35,995 bases of DNA from Eggerthellales bacterium. Lineage in GTDB: Bacteria > Actinomycetota > Coriobacteriia > Coriobacteriales > Eggerthellaceae. Made by a program: the position numbers and the translations under genes. This document shows, one piece after another, positions 1 through 8,911 of the stretch. Below the pieces are notes generated by a model. That model saw only the letters and a list, made by a program, of their open reading frames with translations. It had not been told where the DNA came from and did no database searches. Numbering within the stretch: the first letter of the stretch is position 1; every line of letters starts with the position of its first letter. The stretch covers positions 1-35,995 of the forward strand of contig JAQXGX010000118.1 in assembly GCA_029006935.1 (NCBI GenBank), read 5' to 3'.

Positions 1-264
1 CCCTTTCCCGGCGCCTACACGCTGGAGGTGTCGTCGCCGGGCATCGACCGTCCCCTGCGCACCCTGGAGCACTTCGCCCGCTTTAAGGGAGAGGAAGCGG
101 TGGTGAAACTGGTGGAGCCGCTGGACGGCCGCAGCTCCTACACCGGCCCCATCGTGGACGTACGGGACCAGGACGTGGTCCTTCAGGTGGGCGAAGACCA
201 GGTGGTCCTGCCCCTGGAGTCCATGAAGAGGGCCCGTTTGAAGGGATCCATCACCTTCAGGTAA
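1..264 (+). CDS. rimP: Ribosome maturation factor RimP, C-terminal part (5' truncated by window edge)
   Basis: Open frame from base 1 (PFPGAYTLEVSSPGIDRPLRTLEHFARFKGEEAVVKL...), the typical RimP YxLEVSSPGIDRPL motif, directly upstream of nusA. Confidence 0.9.
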   Translation, partial: PFPGAYTLEVSSPGIDRPLRTLEHFARFKGEEAVVKLVEPLDGRSSYTGPIVDVRDQDVVLQVGEDQVVLPLESMKRARLKGSITFR

Positions 265-352
265 AGATTTCGCCCGACTTACGGTCGCGGCTGATGAAAG
301 ACATGCGTTGAGCAAGGGTCCCTCAGGGGCCGAAGTGAAAGGAAAAGAAGAC

Positions 353-1561
353 GTGGCAACTTCAGAGTTGATCGAGGCGCTGCAGGCGCTGGCACACGAG
401 CGCAAGATCGATGAGTTCTACCTGATCGATCGCCTGGAAGCCTCCCTGGCAAAGAGCTATCAGAGCATCCTGAACCTTGAGTGGGACGCTCGCGTAACCA
501 TTGACCGCCAGACCGGCAAGATCTACGTGTACGAGCTGGTGCCGGTGGGTGAGCCCGATGAGGAGACCGGCGAGTACTCCGAGTTCGAGGAGCGGGACGT
601 GACCCCCAACGACGTGAGCCGCATTGCCGCCCAGAACGCTAAGAGCGTGATCAGCAGCATCGTGCGCGAGGCCGGCCGCCAGTCTATCTACGAAGAGTTC
701 GCCGGCCGCGTGGGCGACCTGGTCACCGGTACGGTGCTCCAGGGAACCGCGGACTTCACCATCATCAAGATCCGCGAGGGCGTTGAGGCGGAGCTGCCCC
801 ACTACGACCTGAAGCGCGATCCCAACGAGCGCAACGAGCGTCCCTCCAACGAGCACTACCGTCACAACCAGCGCCTGAAGGTGCTGATCATCGAGGTGCG
901 CGATCCCCAGAAGGAAGAGCAGGCCAAGACCCGCAGCGACCAGGCCCGTCCCTCCATCGTGGTGTCCCGCACCCATCCGGACCTGATTCGCCGCCTGTTC
1001 GAGATCGAGGTCCCCGAAATCTACGACGGCGTGGTGGAGATCAAGTCCATTGCCCGTGAGCCCGGCGCCCGTTCCAAGGTGGCCGTTTCCTCCCGTGAGA
1101 GCAACCTGGATCCGGTGGGCGCCTGCGTGGGCCCCAAGGGCAGCCGCGTGCGCATGGTGGTGGAAGAGCTCCGCAACGAGCGCGTGGACGTTATCCAGTG
1201 GAGCGACGACCCGGCTACCTACGTGGCCAACGCCCTTTCCCCGGCCAAGGTGAACCGCGTCCTGGTGGACACGGACAACCACTACGCCACCGTGGTGGTC
1301 CCCGACGACCAGCTTTCCCTGGCCATTGGCAAGGAAGGCCAGAACGCCCGTCTTGCCGCGCGTCTGACCGGCTGGCACATCGACATCAAGTCCGCATCCT
1401 TCACCGGCGAGCCCCTGGTGCAGGACAACCCCCTTATGGACGAGGATGACGTGGAGGAAGAAGACTTCATCTGCGCCTACGAGGACGAAGAGGGCGTGCG
1501 CTGCCGCAACCATGCCCGTCCGGGCTCCCGCTTCTGCGGCGTGCATGCGGATCAGGAATAA
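353..1561 (+). CDS. nusA: Transcription termination/antitermination protein NusA, with Cys/His-rich C-terminal tail
   Basis: [33 protein letters not shown]-terminus, S1/KH regions ([34 protein letters not shown]). GTG at 353 has a GGAAAAG upstream; the ORF track's TTG start at 308 is an alternative. Confidence 0.95.
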   Translation: MATSELIEALQALAHERKIDEFYLIDRLEASLAKSYQSILNLEWDARVTIDRQTGKIYVYELVPVGEPDEETGEYSEFEERDVTPNDVSRIAAQNAKSVISSIVREAGRQSIYEEFAGRVGDLVTGTVLQGTADFTIIKIREGVEAELPHYDLKRDPNERNERPSNEHYRHNQRLKVLIIEVRDPQKEEQAKTRSDQARPSIVVSRTHPDLIRRLFEIEVPEIYDGVVEIKSIAREPGARSKVAVSSRESNLDPVGACVGPKGSRVRMVVEELRNERVDVIQWSDDPATYVANALSPAKVNRVLVDTDNHYATVVVPDDQLSLAIGKEGQNARLAARLTGWHIDIKSASFTGEPLVQDNPLMDEDDVEEEDFICAYEDEEGVRCRNHARPGSRFCGVHADQE

Positions 1562-1586
1562 GCCGGCAGACTGCTGGTAAGAAGGA

Positions 1587-1874
1587 TTGACCATGGCCCA
1601 GGAAACGGGAAAGAAGAAGCAGCGTACGTGCGTGGCATGCGGACGTCAGGACGCCAAGGTGGCTCTTCACCGAGTGGTGCGCCTTGCCCAGGGCGGTGCG
1701 GACTTTGATCCCACGGGCCGTGCTGCTGGTCGCGGAGCCTACGTGTGCTCCGCCGAATGCTTTGCTGCAGCGCGCAAGGCCGGGAAGCTTGACCGCGCTT
1801 TGCGTACGAAGCTTGATGAGGAAAGTTACGAGCGAATCGCAGCCGGCCTTGCCCAGGCGCTGCGCGAAGCTTAG
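1587..1874 (+). CDS. ylxR: YlxR family RNA-binding protein (DUF448)
   Basis: QRTCVACGRQDAKVALHRVVR motif, between nusA and infB as in many bacteria. Confidence 0.9.
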   Translation: MTMAQETGKKKQRTCVACGRQDAKVALHRVVRLAQGGADFDPTGRAAGRGAYVCSAECFAAARKAGKLDRALRTKLDEESYERIAAGLAQALREA

Positions 1875-1890
1875 AAGTTAGGAGTGATGT

Positions 1891-4662
1891 ATGGCGGTGC
1901 GCGTACACGAGTTGGCTAAGGAGTTCGGCTTGTCCAGCAAGGAGATGCTGGACAAGCTTGCAGAGCTGAATATTCCCGCGAAGACCCACGCGAGCCCTCT
2001 TTCCGATGCTCATGTGGAGGAGGTCCGCAAGGTCATGGCCCCTCAGGCCAAGGCCCTTGCCGGCGAGCTGGAAGACCCCGAGGTCAAGGAGCTTGCCCAG
2101 AAGAAGAAGGCCGAGGAGGAGAAGAAGGCTGCCGAGGAAGCCGCTCGCAGGGCCGCCGTGGAGGCCGAGCGCGCCGCGCGTCAGGCCGAGCGAGCCAAGC
2201 GCGAAGGGGAGCCCAGGCAGGAGGAGGCTCCTGTCAAGAAGCAGGCTCCCAAGCCCGCTTCCGCCTTCCAGTCCCTGGAGGAGCAGATCAAGGCCGAAAA
2301 GGAGCGCGTGGCCCGCGAAAAGGAAGAGGCGCGTCAGCGCGCCCGGGCAGCTGCCATGGCCAAGGAAGTGGCCAAGAAGCAGGCGGTGGAAGACGCCCTG
2401 CGCAACCGCGGCTCCAAGAAGCCTGCGGTATCTTCGCCCGCCAAGCAGCAGCCCAAGCCCGCACCGGTGATGGGTGCCAAGAAGAGCTCCTTCAGCTCCC
2501 TGCTTTCCCAGATCGAGTCCGAGCAGCAGCGCATGGAAGCCCAGAAGGCCGAAAAGAAGGCCGAGCGCGCCGTCGCTCCCAAGCGCTCCGCCGCAGCCGC
2601 CGACGCCAAGCCCGTGCGCGGTGCCGGCAAGAAGAAGGGCAAGAAGGCCCCCAACTCCTTCGAGCCCGACGTACCCGAGCTGCAGGCGCAGCCTGTGCAG
2701 CAGTCCGAGGACCGCTACGCCCAGATGGCCGTTCAGGCTGAAAAGCTCCAGCGCGACAAGGTTCTGGCCGAAGCCCGCGCTGCCGTGGCCGCAGCCAGCT
2801 CTCATGAGAACGAGGGACGCCGCAAGAGCCGCAAGAAGAAGCGCGAGGCCGAAAAGCGCGAGAAGCTGGTCCAGGTAGCCGAGGAGCGCGGCATCGATGC
2901 CTCCCTTCTGCTGGACGATTCCGTGGTGGAGATTCCCCAGGGTGCCACCGTGGCCAAGTTCGCCGAGCTTCTGGGCGTGGCCCCCAACGACGTCATCAAG
3001 CGCCTGTTCATGCTTGGCCAGATGATGACCCTGACCCAGACCATGTCCGACGACATGATCGAGCTCATTGCCGACGACCTGGGCCGCAAGGTTCGCGTGG
3101 TTTCCCCCGAGGAAGAGTACGCGGTGGTCTACCACGACTCCGAGGAAGACCTGCTGCCGCGTCCTCCCGTGGTCACCGTCATGGGCCACGTCGACCACGG
3201 CAAGACCTCGCTGCTTGACGCCATCCGCAACACCGGCGTGGCAGCGGGCGAAGCCGGCGGCATCACCCAGCACATCGGCGCATCGGTGGTCTCCATCAAC
3301 GGCCAGCAGATCACCTTCGTGGACACCCCTGGCCATGAGGCCTTCACCGCCATGCGCGCCCGCGGTGCCGTGGTTACCGACGTCATCGTGCTGGTGGTAG
3401 CCGCCGACGACGGCGTCATGCCCCAGACCATCGAGTCCATCAACCACGCCAAGGCCGCTGACGTGCCCATCGTGGTCGCTATCAACAAGATCGACAAGGA
3501 CGGCGCCAATCCCGACCGCGTGCGCCAGGAGCTCACCGAGTACGGCGTCATCCCCGAGGAGTGGGGCGGCACCAACATGTTCGTGGAGTGCTCCGCCAAG
3601 AAGCGCATCGGCATCGACGACGTGCTGGAGACCATCCTTCTGCAGGCCGAGGTCCTGGAGCTCAAGGCCAACCCCAACGCGCTGGCCAACGGCTTCGTCA
3701 TCGAAGCCAACCTGGACAAGGGCCGCGGTCCCGTTGCCACCGTCCTGGTGCAGCGCGGCACCCTGAAGACCGGCGACGTGGTGGTTGCCGGCACGTCCTG
3801 GGGCCGCGTGCGCGCCCTGGTGGATCCGCGCGGCAAGACCGTGAAGAAAGCCCTGCCCGCCGACCCGGTGGAGATCCTGGGCCTGGGCTCCGTGCCCACC
3901 GCAGGCGATGAGTTCCGCGTGTTCGAGGACGATCGCGATGCGCGCAAGCTGGCGGAGGAGCGTGCCCTGCGCGCTCGCCTGGCGGAGCAGGAGACCAAGA
4001 GCCACATGAGCCTGGACGACCTGTTCAACCGCATCGAGGAGGGCAAGCAGACCGACCTGAACCTGATCGTGAAGGCCGACGTCCAGGGCTCCATCGAAGC
4101 CCTGAGGGACGCCTTCGGCAAGATGGACCAGTCCGAGGTGCGCATCAACATCGTCCACTCCGCCGTGGGCGGCATCACCGAAACCGACGTCACCCTGGCA
4201 TCGGCATCCGATGCCATCATCATCGGCTTCAACGTGCGTCCCACTGGCAAGTCCAAGCAGCAGGCCGAGAAGGAGAAGGTGGACATTCGCCTGTACCGCG
4301 TCATCTACGAGGCCATCGAGGAGATCAACCAGGCACGCGTGGGCCTGCTTTCCCCGGACATCGTGGAGCAGGACACCGGTATTGCCGAGGTCCGCGACAC
4401 CTTCAAGGTTCCCAAGGTGGGCACCATTGCCGGCTGCTATGTGACGGAAGGCGAAATCCACCGCGACGACAAGGTGCGCATCGTCCGCGACGGCAAGGTG
4501 GTCTTCGAGGGCCACATCGCGTCCCTGCGCCGCTTCAAGGATGATGTGAAGTCCGTGAAGCAGAGCTACGAGTGCGGCATCGGCATCCAGGGTTACCAGG
4601 ACCTGAAGGTGGGCGACACCATCGAGGGCTTCAAGACCGTGGAAGTGGAGCGCACCGAGTAG
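1891..4662 (+). CDS. infB: Translation initiation factor IF-2
   Basis: [23 protein letters not shown]1 motif, [29 protein letters not shown]; long charged Lys/Glu/Ala-rich N-terminus. Confidence 0.98.
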   Translation: MAVRVHELAKEFGLSSKEMLDKLAELNIPAKTHASPLSDAHVEEVRKVMAPQAKALAGELEDPEVKELAQKKKAEEEKKAAEEAARRAAVEAERAARQAERAKREGEPRQEEAPVKKQAPKPASAFQSLEEQIKAEKERVAREKEEARQRARAAAMAKEVAKKQAVEDALRNRGSKKPAVSSPAKQQPKPAPVMGAKKSSFSSLLSQIESEQQRMEAQKAEKKAERAVAPKRSAAAADAKPVRGAGKKKGKKAPNSFEPDVPELQAQPVQQSEDRYAQMAVQAEKLQRDKVLAEARAAVAAASSHENEGRRKSRKKKREAEKREKLVQVAEERGIDASLLLDDSVVEIPQGATVAKFAELLGVAPNDVIKRLFMLGQMMTLTQTMSDDMIELIADDLGRKVRVVSPEEEYAVVYHDSEEDLLPRPPVVTVMGHVDHGKTSLLDAIRNTGVAAGEAGGITQHIGASVVSINGQQITFVDTPGHEAFTAMRARGAVVTDVIVLVVAADDGVMPQTIESINHAKAADVPIVVAINKIDKDGANPDRVRQELTEYGVIPEEWGGTNMFVECSAKKRIGIDDVLETILLQAEVLELKANPNALANGFVIEANLDKGRGPVATVLVQRGTLKTGDVVVAGTSWGRVRALVDPRGKTVKKALPADPVEILGLGSVPTAGDEFRVFEDDRDARKLAEERALRARLAEQETKSHMSLDDLFNRIEEGKQTDLNLIVKADVQGSIEALRDAFGKMDQSEVRINIVHSAVGGITETDVTLASASDAIIIGFNVRPTGKSKQQAEKEKVDIRLYRVIYEAIEEINQARVGLLSPDIVEQDTGIAEVRDTFKVPKVGTIAGCYVTEGEIHRDDKVRIVRDGKVVFEGHIASLRRFKDDVKSVKQSYECGIGIQGYQDLKVGDTIEGFKTVEVERTE

Positions 4663-4772
4663 TTTTCGCACTTGATTCGAAGCCCGTCGGGTCCGATGCT
4701 GCGGCCTTCCCCGGAAGGCGTGACGGCAACCGGTGCCCGCCGGGCTTTCCCTGTATAGAGGAGGAATCACCT

Positions 4773-5150
4773 ATGAAGCAAGGTTCTTCGAACCGCAAGG
4801 TCAACGAGCAGGCCCGGGAGGTCATTGCCTCCATCCTGCTCTTCGAGATATCCGACCCGCGCCTTTCCCTGGTGACCGTTACCGCCTGCGAGGTCAGCTA
4901 CGATCGCAGCGTGTGCAACGTCTACTACACCACGGACAAGAAGCGCTACGAGGCCGCCGCGGCCGCGTTCCAGAAGGCGTCCGGGCGCATTCGCTCCCTG
5001 ATGGCACGTCAGCTTTCCTGGCGCGTGGCGCCGCAGCTGCGCTTCATCCTGGATCCCAGCGTGGACCAGGCTGAGCGCATTGCCACCGCCCTTGCCCATG
5101 AGGCTGGTCGCGCTCCGGTGCGCATGCCTGAAGAGGATGGCGAAGCATAG
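4773..5150 (+). CDS. rbfA: 30S ribosome-binding factor RbfA
   Basis: ATG at 4773 with AGGAGGAAT SD; NRKVNEQAREVIASILLFEISDPRLSLVTVTACEVSYDRSVCNVYYT...LRFILDPSVDQAERI. Confidence 0.93.
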   Translation: MKQGSSNRKVNEQAREVIASILLFEISDPRLSLVTVTACEVSYDRSVCNVYYTTDKKRYEAAAAAFQKASGRIRSLMARQLSWRVAPQLRFILDPSVDQAERIATALAHEAGRAPVRMPEEDGEA

Positions 5151-5153
5151 GCT

Positions 5154-6191
5154 ATGGCGCTTTCACCTCAGACCAACGCAACCTTGGAGGACATTGCCCA
5201 GGTGCTGCGGGAAGCCGATGACGTGGTAATCGCGGGGCACGTGAGCCCCGACGGGGACTGCATTGGCTCCCAGCTGGCCCTCATGCACGTGCTGCGGGCT
5301 CTGGGAAAGACGGTGACCTGCACCAAGGCCAAGGACGACCCCCTTGACGCCGGCATCTGCTACCTTCCCGGCGCTGCGGAGATCGTGTACGCCGGCTCCT
5401 TCAGGGGTCGGGTGGGGACCTTCGTGGCCGTTGACGTTCCCAATGCCGATCGCATGATGCCCGCGCAATGGAAGCTTCACGAAAAGGCCAAGGTCACGGT
5501 AACCGTGGACCATCATGAGGTTCCCGAGTGCGTTGCCGATCACAACTACGTGGATCCGGACAGCACGTCCGCATCCCTGCTGGTGTGGAAGCTGGCGGGC
5601 CTGCTGGGACAGCAGACCCCGGAGGTGGCCCAGTGCGCCTACACGGGGCTGATGACCGACAGCGGCTCCTTCCACAACCAGAACACCACGGTGGAGGCCT
5701 TCGAGCTGGCGGCTCAGATGGTCCGCGCCGGGGCCGACCCCAGCCTGGCGGCTACCAGCATGTTCCAAAGCCGCAGCCTGGCCTCGGTGAAGCTCCAGGG
5801 CCTGGTGGCCGACCGCCTGACCTTTGCCTGCGACGGGCGTTTCGTCATATCCTGGCTCACCCAGGACGACTTCGCGCGCCTGGGCGCCACCAAGGCGGAC
5901 TCCGAGCACATGATCGACCTGCTGCGCTCCCTGGAGGGGGTGCGGGTGGCCTGCATGCTCCGAGAGCAGGACACCGGGGTGCGGGGAAGCTACCGCGCCA
6001 AGGACAACACCGACGTCCGCACCATGGCCATGCGCCATCATGGCGGCGGACATAGGGCTGCAGCGGGCTTTTCCACCCGCAAGCCCATGGATCTGGCGGT
6101 TTCCCGGATCATCGGGGAGTGGGAGGAGTTCTTTGCCGCGGAAGACGCCGGCGGGGAAGCTGCGGGCGACCAGCCTGCTGATCGCGTATGA
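5154..6191 (+). CDS. nrnA: DHH/DHHA1 family phosphoesterase, NrnA-like oligoribonuclease/pAp phosphatase
   Basis: HVSPDGDCIGSQLAL, VDHHEVPE, YTGLMTDSGSFHN, GGGHRAAAGF motifs; infB-rbfA-nrnA-truB-ribF order. Confidence 0.88.
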   Translation: MALSPQTNATLEDIAQVLREADDVVIAGHVSPDGDCIGSQLALMHVLRALGKTVTCTKAKDDPLDAGICYLPGAAEIVYAGSFRGRVGTFVAVDVPNADRMMPAQWKLHEKAKVTVTVDHHEVPECVADHNYVDPDSTSASLLVWKLAGLLGQQTPEVAQCAYTGLMTDSGSFHNQNTTVEAFELAAQMVRAGADPSLAATSMFQSRSLASVKLQGLVADRLTFACDGRFVISWLTQDDFARLGATKADSEHMIDLLRSLEGVRVACMLREQDTGVRGSYRAKDNTDVRTMAMRHHGGGHRAAAGFSTRKPMDLAVSRIIGEWEEFFAAEDAGGEAAGDQPADRV

Positions 6192-7204
6192 GCAAGCGCG
6201 GAGAGTCCGGCTTGTCCCTGCTGGTAGGGGTGGACAAGCCCGCCGGCATGAGCTCCCATGACGTGGTGAACCGCTGCCGCCGCATCTTCGGCGAGCGTCG
6301 CGTGGGTCACACGGGGACTCTTGATCCCCTGGCAACCGGCGCCTTGCTGGTGTGCGTGGGCCCTGCCACCCGATTGGACGCGTTCTTCACTGGCCACGAC
6401 AAGAAGTACCAGGTCAAGGTCGCCTTCGGCGCTGCTACGGAAACCGACGACGCCGCCGGGTCGGTGACGCGCACCGCTCCCGTGCCCGATAGGCTTCGGG
6501 ACGTGGCCTTCGCCCGGGAATACGTGGAAAGCCTGGTGGGGGAGCACAGCCAGCTTCCCCCGGTGTACTCCGCCCTGAAGGTGAACGGGAAGAAGGCATG
6601 CGACGAAGCCCGCAAGGGCAACGTCATCGACCTTCAGCCCCGCTCCATCCGCATCTATCAGGCGGTGCTGCTGGGCATTGAGGAGGATCTGGACGCAGGG
6701 CTGGTGCTCTGGGACGTGGAGGTGCACGTGTCCAAGGGCACCTACGTGCGCTCCATCGCCCGGGACATGGGCCTTGCCCTGGGATGCCCTGCTCATGTGG
6801 CTGCCCTGCGCCGCACGCAAGCGGGGCGCCTGAGCCTGGTTGACTGCGTGAGCCTGGAGACCTTGGAGCAGATCGGCACCCGTGCCAGCCTGGATCCGGT
6901 GCTGCTGCTGGGGTATAGGTTCCTCTTTGCGGACGAAGCCCAGGCTGCCAAGGTGGCCAATGGCAACCCCCTGCGCGCTTCCGAGGTGCGGCTCTGCTGC
7001 AGGCCCTACGTGGGTCCCGCGGCGGCGCTTTGCGCCTGCACCTCAGGGGTGCGGGAAAGCAAGGAGCCTCCGTCGGACGGCGAGGTGGTGGCGGTGATAG
7101 CCGGCAACAAGCTGGTGGCCCTGTACGAGTACAGCCAGGACCGTCGGCAGTTCCACAGCCGCTGCGTGTTTCCCGTGGGGGTGAGCCGTGGCGAAGGTAT
7201 CTAG
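6188..7204 (+). CDS. truB: tRNA pseudouridine(55) synthase TruB
   Basis: VDKPAGMSSHDVVNRCRRIFGERRVGHTGTLDPLATGALLVCVG. Confidence 0.96.
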   Translation: MSKRGESGLSLLVGVDKPAGMSSHDVVNRCRRIFGERRVGHTGTLDPLATGALLVCVGPATRLDAFFTGHDKKYQVKVAFGAATETDDAAGSVTRTAPVPDRLRDVAFAREYVESLVGEHSQLPPVYSALKVNGKKACDEARKGNVIDLQPRSIRIYQAVLLGIEEDLDAGLVLWDVEVHVSKGTYVRSIARDMGLALGCPAHVAALRRTQAGRLSLVDCVSLETLEQIGTRASLDPVLLLGYRFLFADEAQAAKVANGNPLRASEVRLCCRPYVGPAAALCACTSGVRESKEPPSDGEVVAVIAGNKLVALYEYSQDRRQFHSRCVFPVGVSRGEGI

Positions 7205-8114
7205 GCTCTTCGAGTCCGATCTGGGCAGCTTCATTCCCGGCTTGGCGGGATCTTCCTGCGCCTTCGGGGTCTTCGACGGCCTGCACAAGGGCCATCTGAG
7301 CCTGATCCAGCATGCGCTGGAGGTGGCGGCGCTGGAGGATCTGCCCAGCGCGGTGCTGACCTTTGACATCGACCCCGACGAGCTGTTCCGCAAGGAAAAG
7401 CTGCATAAGCTGTGCTCCAACGGGGAACGCATTGCCCGCCTGGCCGAAACCGGGGTGGACGAGGTCATCATCCTGCCCTTCACCCGCGCCTTCGCCGCGT
7501 TGGAACCGCGGGAGTTCCTGGAGCAGGTGTTCCAGAGCATGCCCGCGGTGCTTCACGTGGGCTGTGACTTCCGCTTTGGCAGGAAGGCCCGGGGCACGGT
7601 GGCCGACCTGACGGACTGGGCCCATGCCCTGGACGCCCGGGTGTGCTCTCATTCCCTGGTGAAGGAGGACGGGGTCCCCATCACGGCGACCCGCATTCGC
7701 GACTTGCTCTGCGCGGGACGTATCGAACAGGCCAATCAGCTTCTGACCAGGCCATATTCCTTCACGGGCATGGTGGAGCCGGGAAGGCGGCAGGGACGGA
7801 ACATGGGATTTCGCACTGCCAACCTGACGGTTCCCGCCAGCCTGCAGTCCATCGGGGAAGGGGTGTACGGCGCCTATGCCCTGGTGGGGGAGGAGCGTTA
7901 CAAGGCCGCCGTTTCCGTGGGCGTGGCTCCTACGTTCGAGGATGCCACCGCCACCTGCGAGGTCCACATCCTGGACTTCGACCAGGACCTGTACAGCCAG
8001 CCGCTCACGGTGGAGTTCGTTCGCTGGCTTCGCCCCATGAAGAAGTTCGACTCCACGGAGGAGCTCATCGCCACGGTCATGGGGAACATCCAGTGGTGTC
8101 GGGAAAATCTGTAG
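7188..8114 (+). CDS. ribF: Bifunctional riboflavin kinase/FAD synthetase
   Basis: FGVFDGLHKGHLSLI, HVGCDFRFGRKARG, GMVEPGRRQGRNMGFRTANLTVP; overlaps truB 3' end. Confidence 0.94.
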   Translation: MAKVSRLFESDLGSFIPGLAGSSCAFGVFDGLHKGHLSLIQHALEVAALEDLPSAVLTFDIDPDELFRKEKLHKLCSNGERIARLAETGVDEVIILPFTRAFAALEPREFLEQVFQSMPAVLHVGCDFRFGRKARGTVADLTDWAHALDARVCSHSLVKEDGVPITATRIRDLLCAGRIEQANQLLTRPYSFTGMVEPGRRQGRNMGFRTANLTVPASLQSIGEGVYGAYALVGEERYKAAVSVGVAPTFEDATATCEVHILDFDQDLYSQPLTVEFVRWLRPMKKFDSTEELIATVMGNIQWCRENL

Positions 8115-8158
8115 CGGGCGCAGGGGGCAGGGCCGCAGGGAGCGAAAGGGGTGAGAAC

Positions 8159-8402
8159 CGTTCGCACAACGACACCCCCTGTTGTGCGAACGAAATGGCA
8201 AGCGCGAATCGTTCGTACAACGCAGGTTCTGAGCCGTTTCGCCCCAAAAACCCCTGTTGTGCGAACGATTTGACCCACACGAATCGTTCGCACAATGCAG
8301 GCTGCTCGTTGTACGAACGAAAATCAGGGTGATAATCGTTCGCACAATGGAGCAACACCGCTGTACGAACGATTCGGCTAACCGCAAAGCGTTCGTACAA
8401 AG
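8159..8402. repeat. Array of nine alternating-orientation half-sites, consensus TCGTTCGYACAA
   Basis: Half-sites read at 8159-8170(+), 8181-8193(-), 8209-8222(+), 8255-8268(-), 8284-8297(+), 8308-8320(-), 8336-8349(+), 8361-8373(-), 8389-8402(+). Includes a perfect 12-bp stem with 10-nt loop (8159-8192) and a perfect 14-bp stem with 11-nt loop (8257-8295). Confidence 0.9.
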
Positions 8403-8482
8403 CGCTTCCTTCACCTTTCAGGGGCGGTAAAGATGTGGTTTTCGATACAGCCGGGAGCGGGAGGCCCCCTCTAGAGCCCCCG

Positions 8483-8839
8483 CTTCCAATTCGCGCGTTG
8501 TTTCCACGGCCCTAACTCTCCCACTGCCAATTCGCACGTTGTTACCACTGCAAAAGTCGATCTGCTGACAAATCCGACGGCGTTACCACTTTTTCGCCCG
8601 CCGCATGGCAAATCTGACGGTATTACCACTGAGCAGGGGCCCGGGACGCCCCCAGGTGCCCCACTCTGTACCATCCATGGGACAGCGTGCCCCGCTTCGG
8701 GCGAAAGAGGGGCTGGTCGGCGTGGTAATAACGTCGGAATTGGCAGCGCCGCCATCGGAGGATCGGCAAACAACACCTGAGTTGGCAGCAGCGGTCGAAG
8801 GCCAAGCCAGCCGCGTGGCAATACCGCCTGAATTGGCGG
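8483..8839. repeat. Array of seven 27-bp elements, consensus CTGCCAATTCGNACGTTGTTACCACTG, four direct then three inverted
   Basis: Direct copies at 8483-8509, 8524-8550, 8565-8591, 8605-8631 (starts 41, 41, 40 bp apart); inverted copies at 8720-8746, 8762-8788, 8813-8839. Confidence 0.88.
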
Positions 8840-8911
8840 TGACGAGCGAACGGGAGCAGCTTTTTCTTCGCACGTGGGAATCTTAGGGGGGTCGCGGGGA
8901 ATCGCGCAGGA

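Noticed and set aside
1552-4770. 1072-aa minus-strand ORF opposite infB
   Set aside because: Shadow ORF of high-GC coding sequence; low-complexity Leu/Gly/His-rich composition.
8077-8400. Minus-strand ORFs with repeated CERF/SFAQQG peptides (8077..8400, 7898..8293)
   Set aside because: The peptide repeats simply translate the alternating TCGTTCGYACAA DNA motif; no RBS or independent coding signal.
8483-8839. CRISPR array
   Set aside because: Repeats are diverged, spacers are only about 13-15 bp, copies flip orientation midway, and no cas genes are present.
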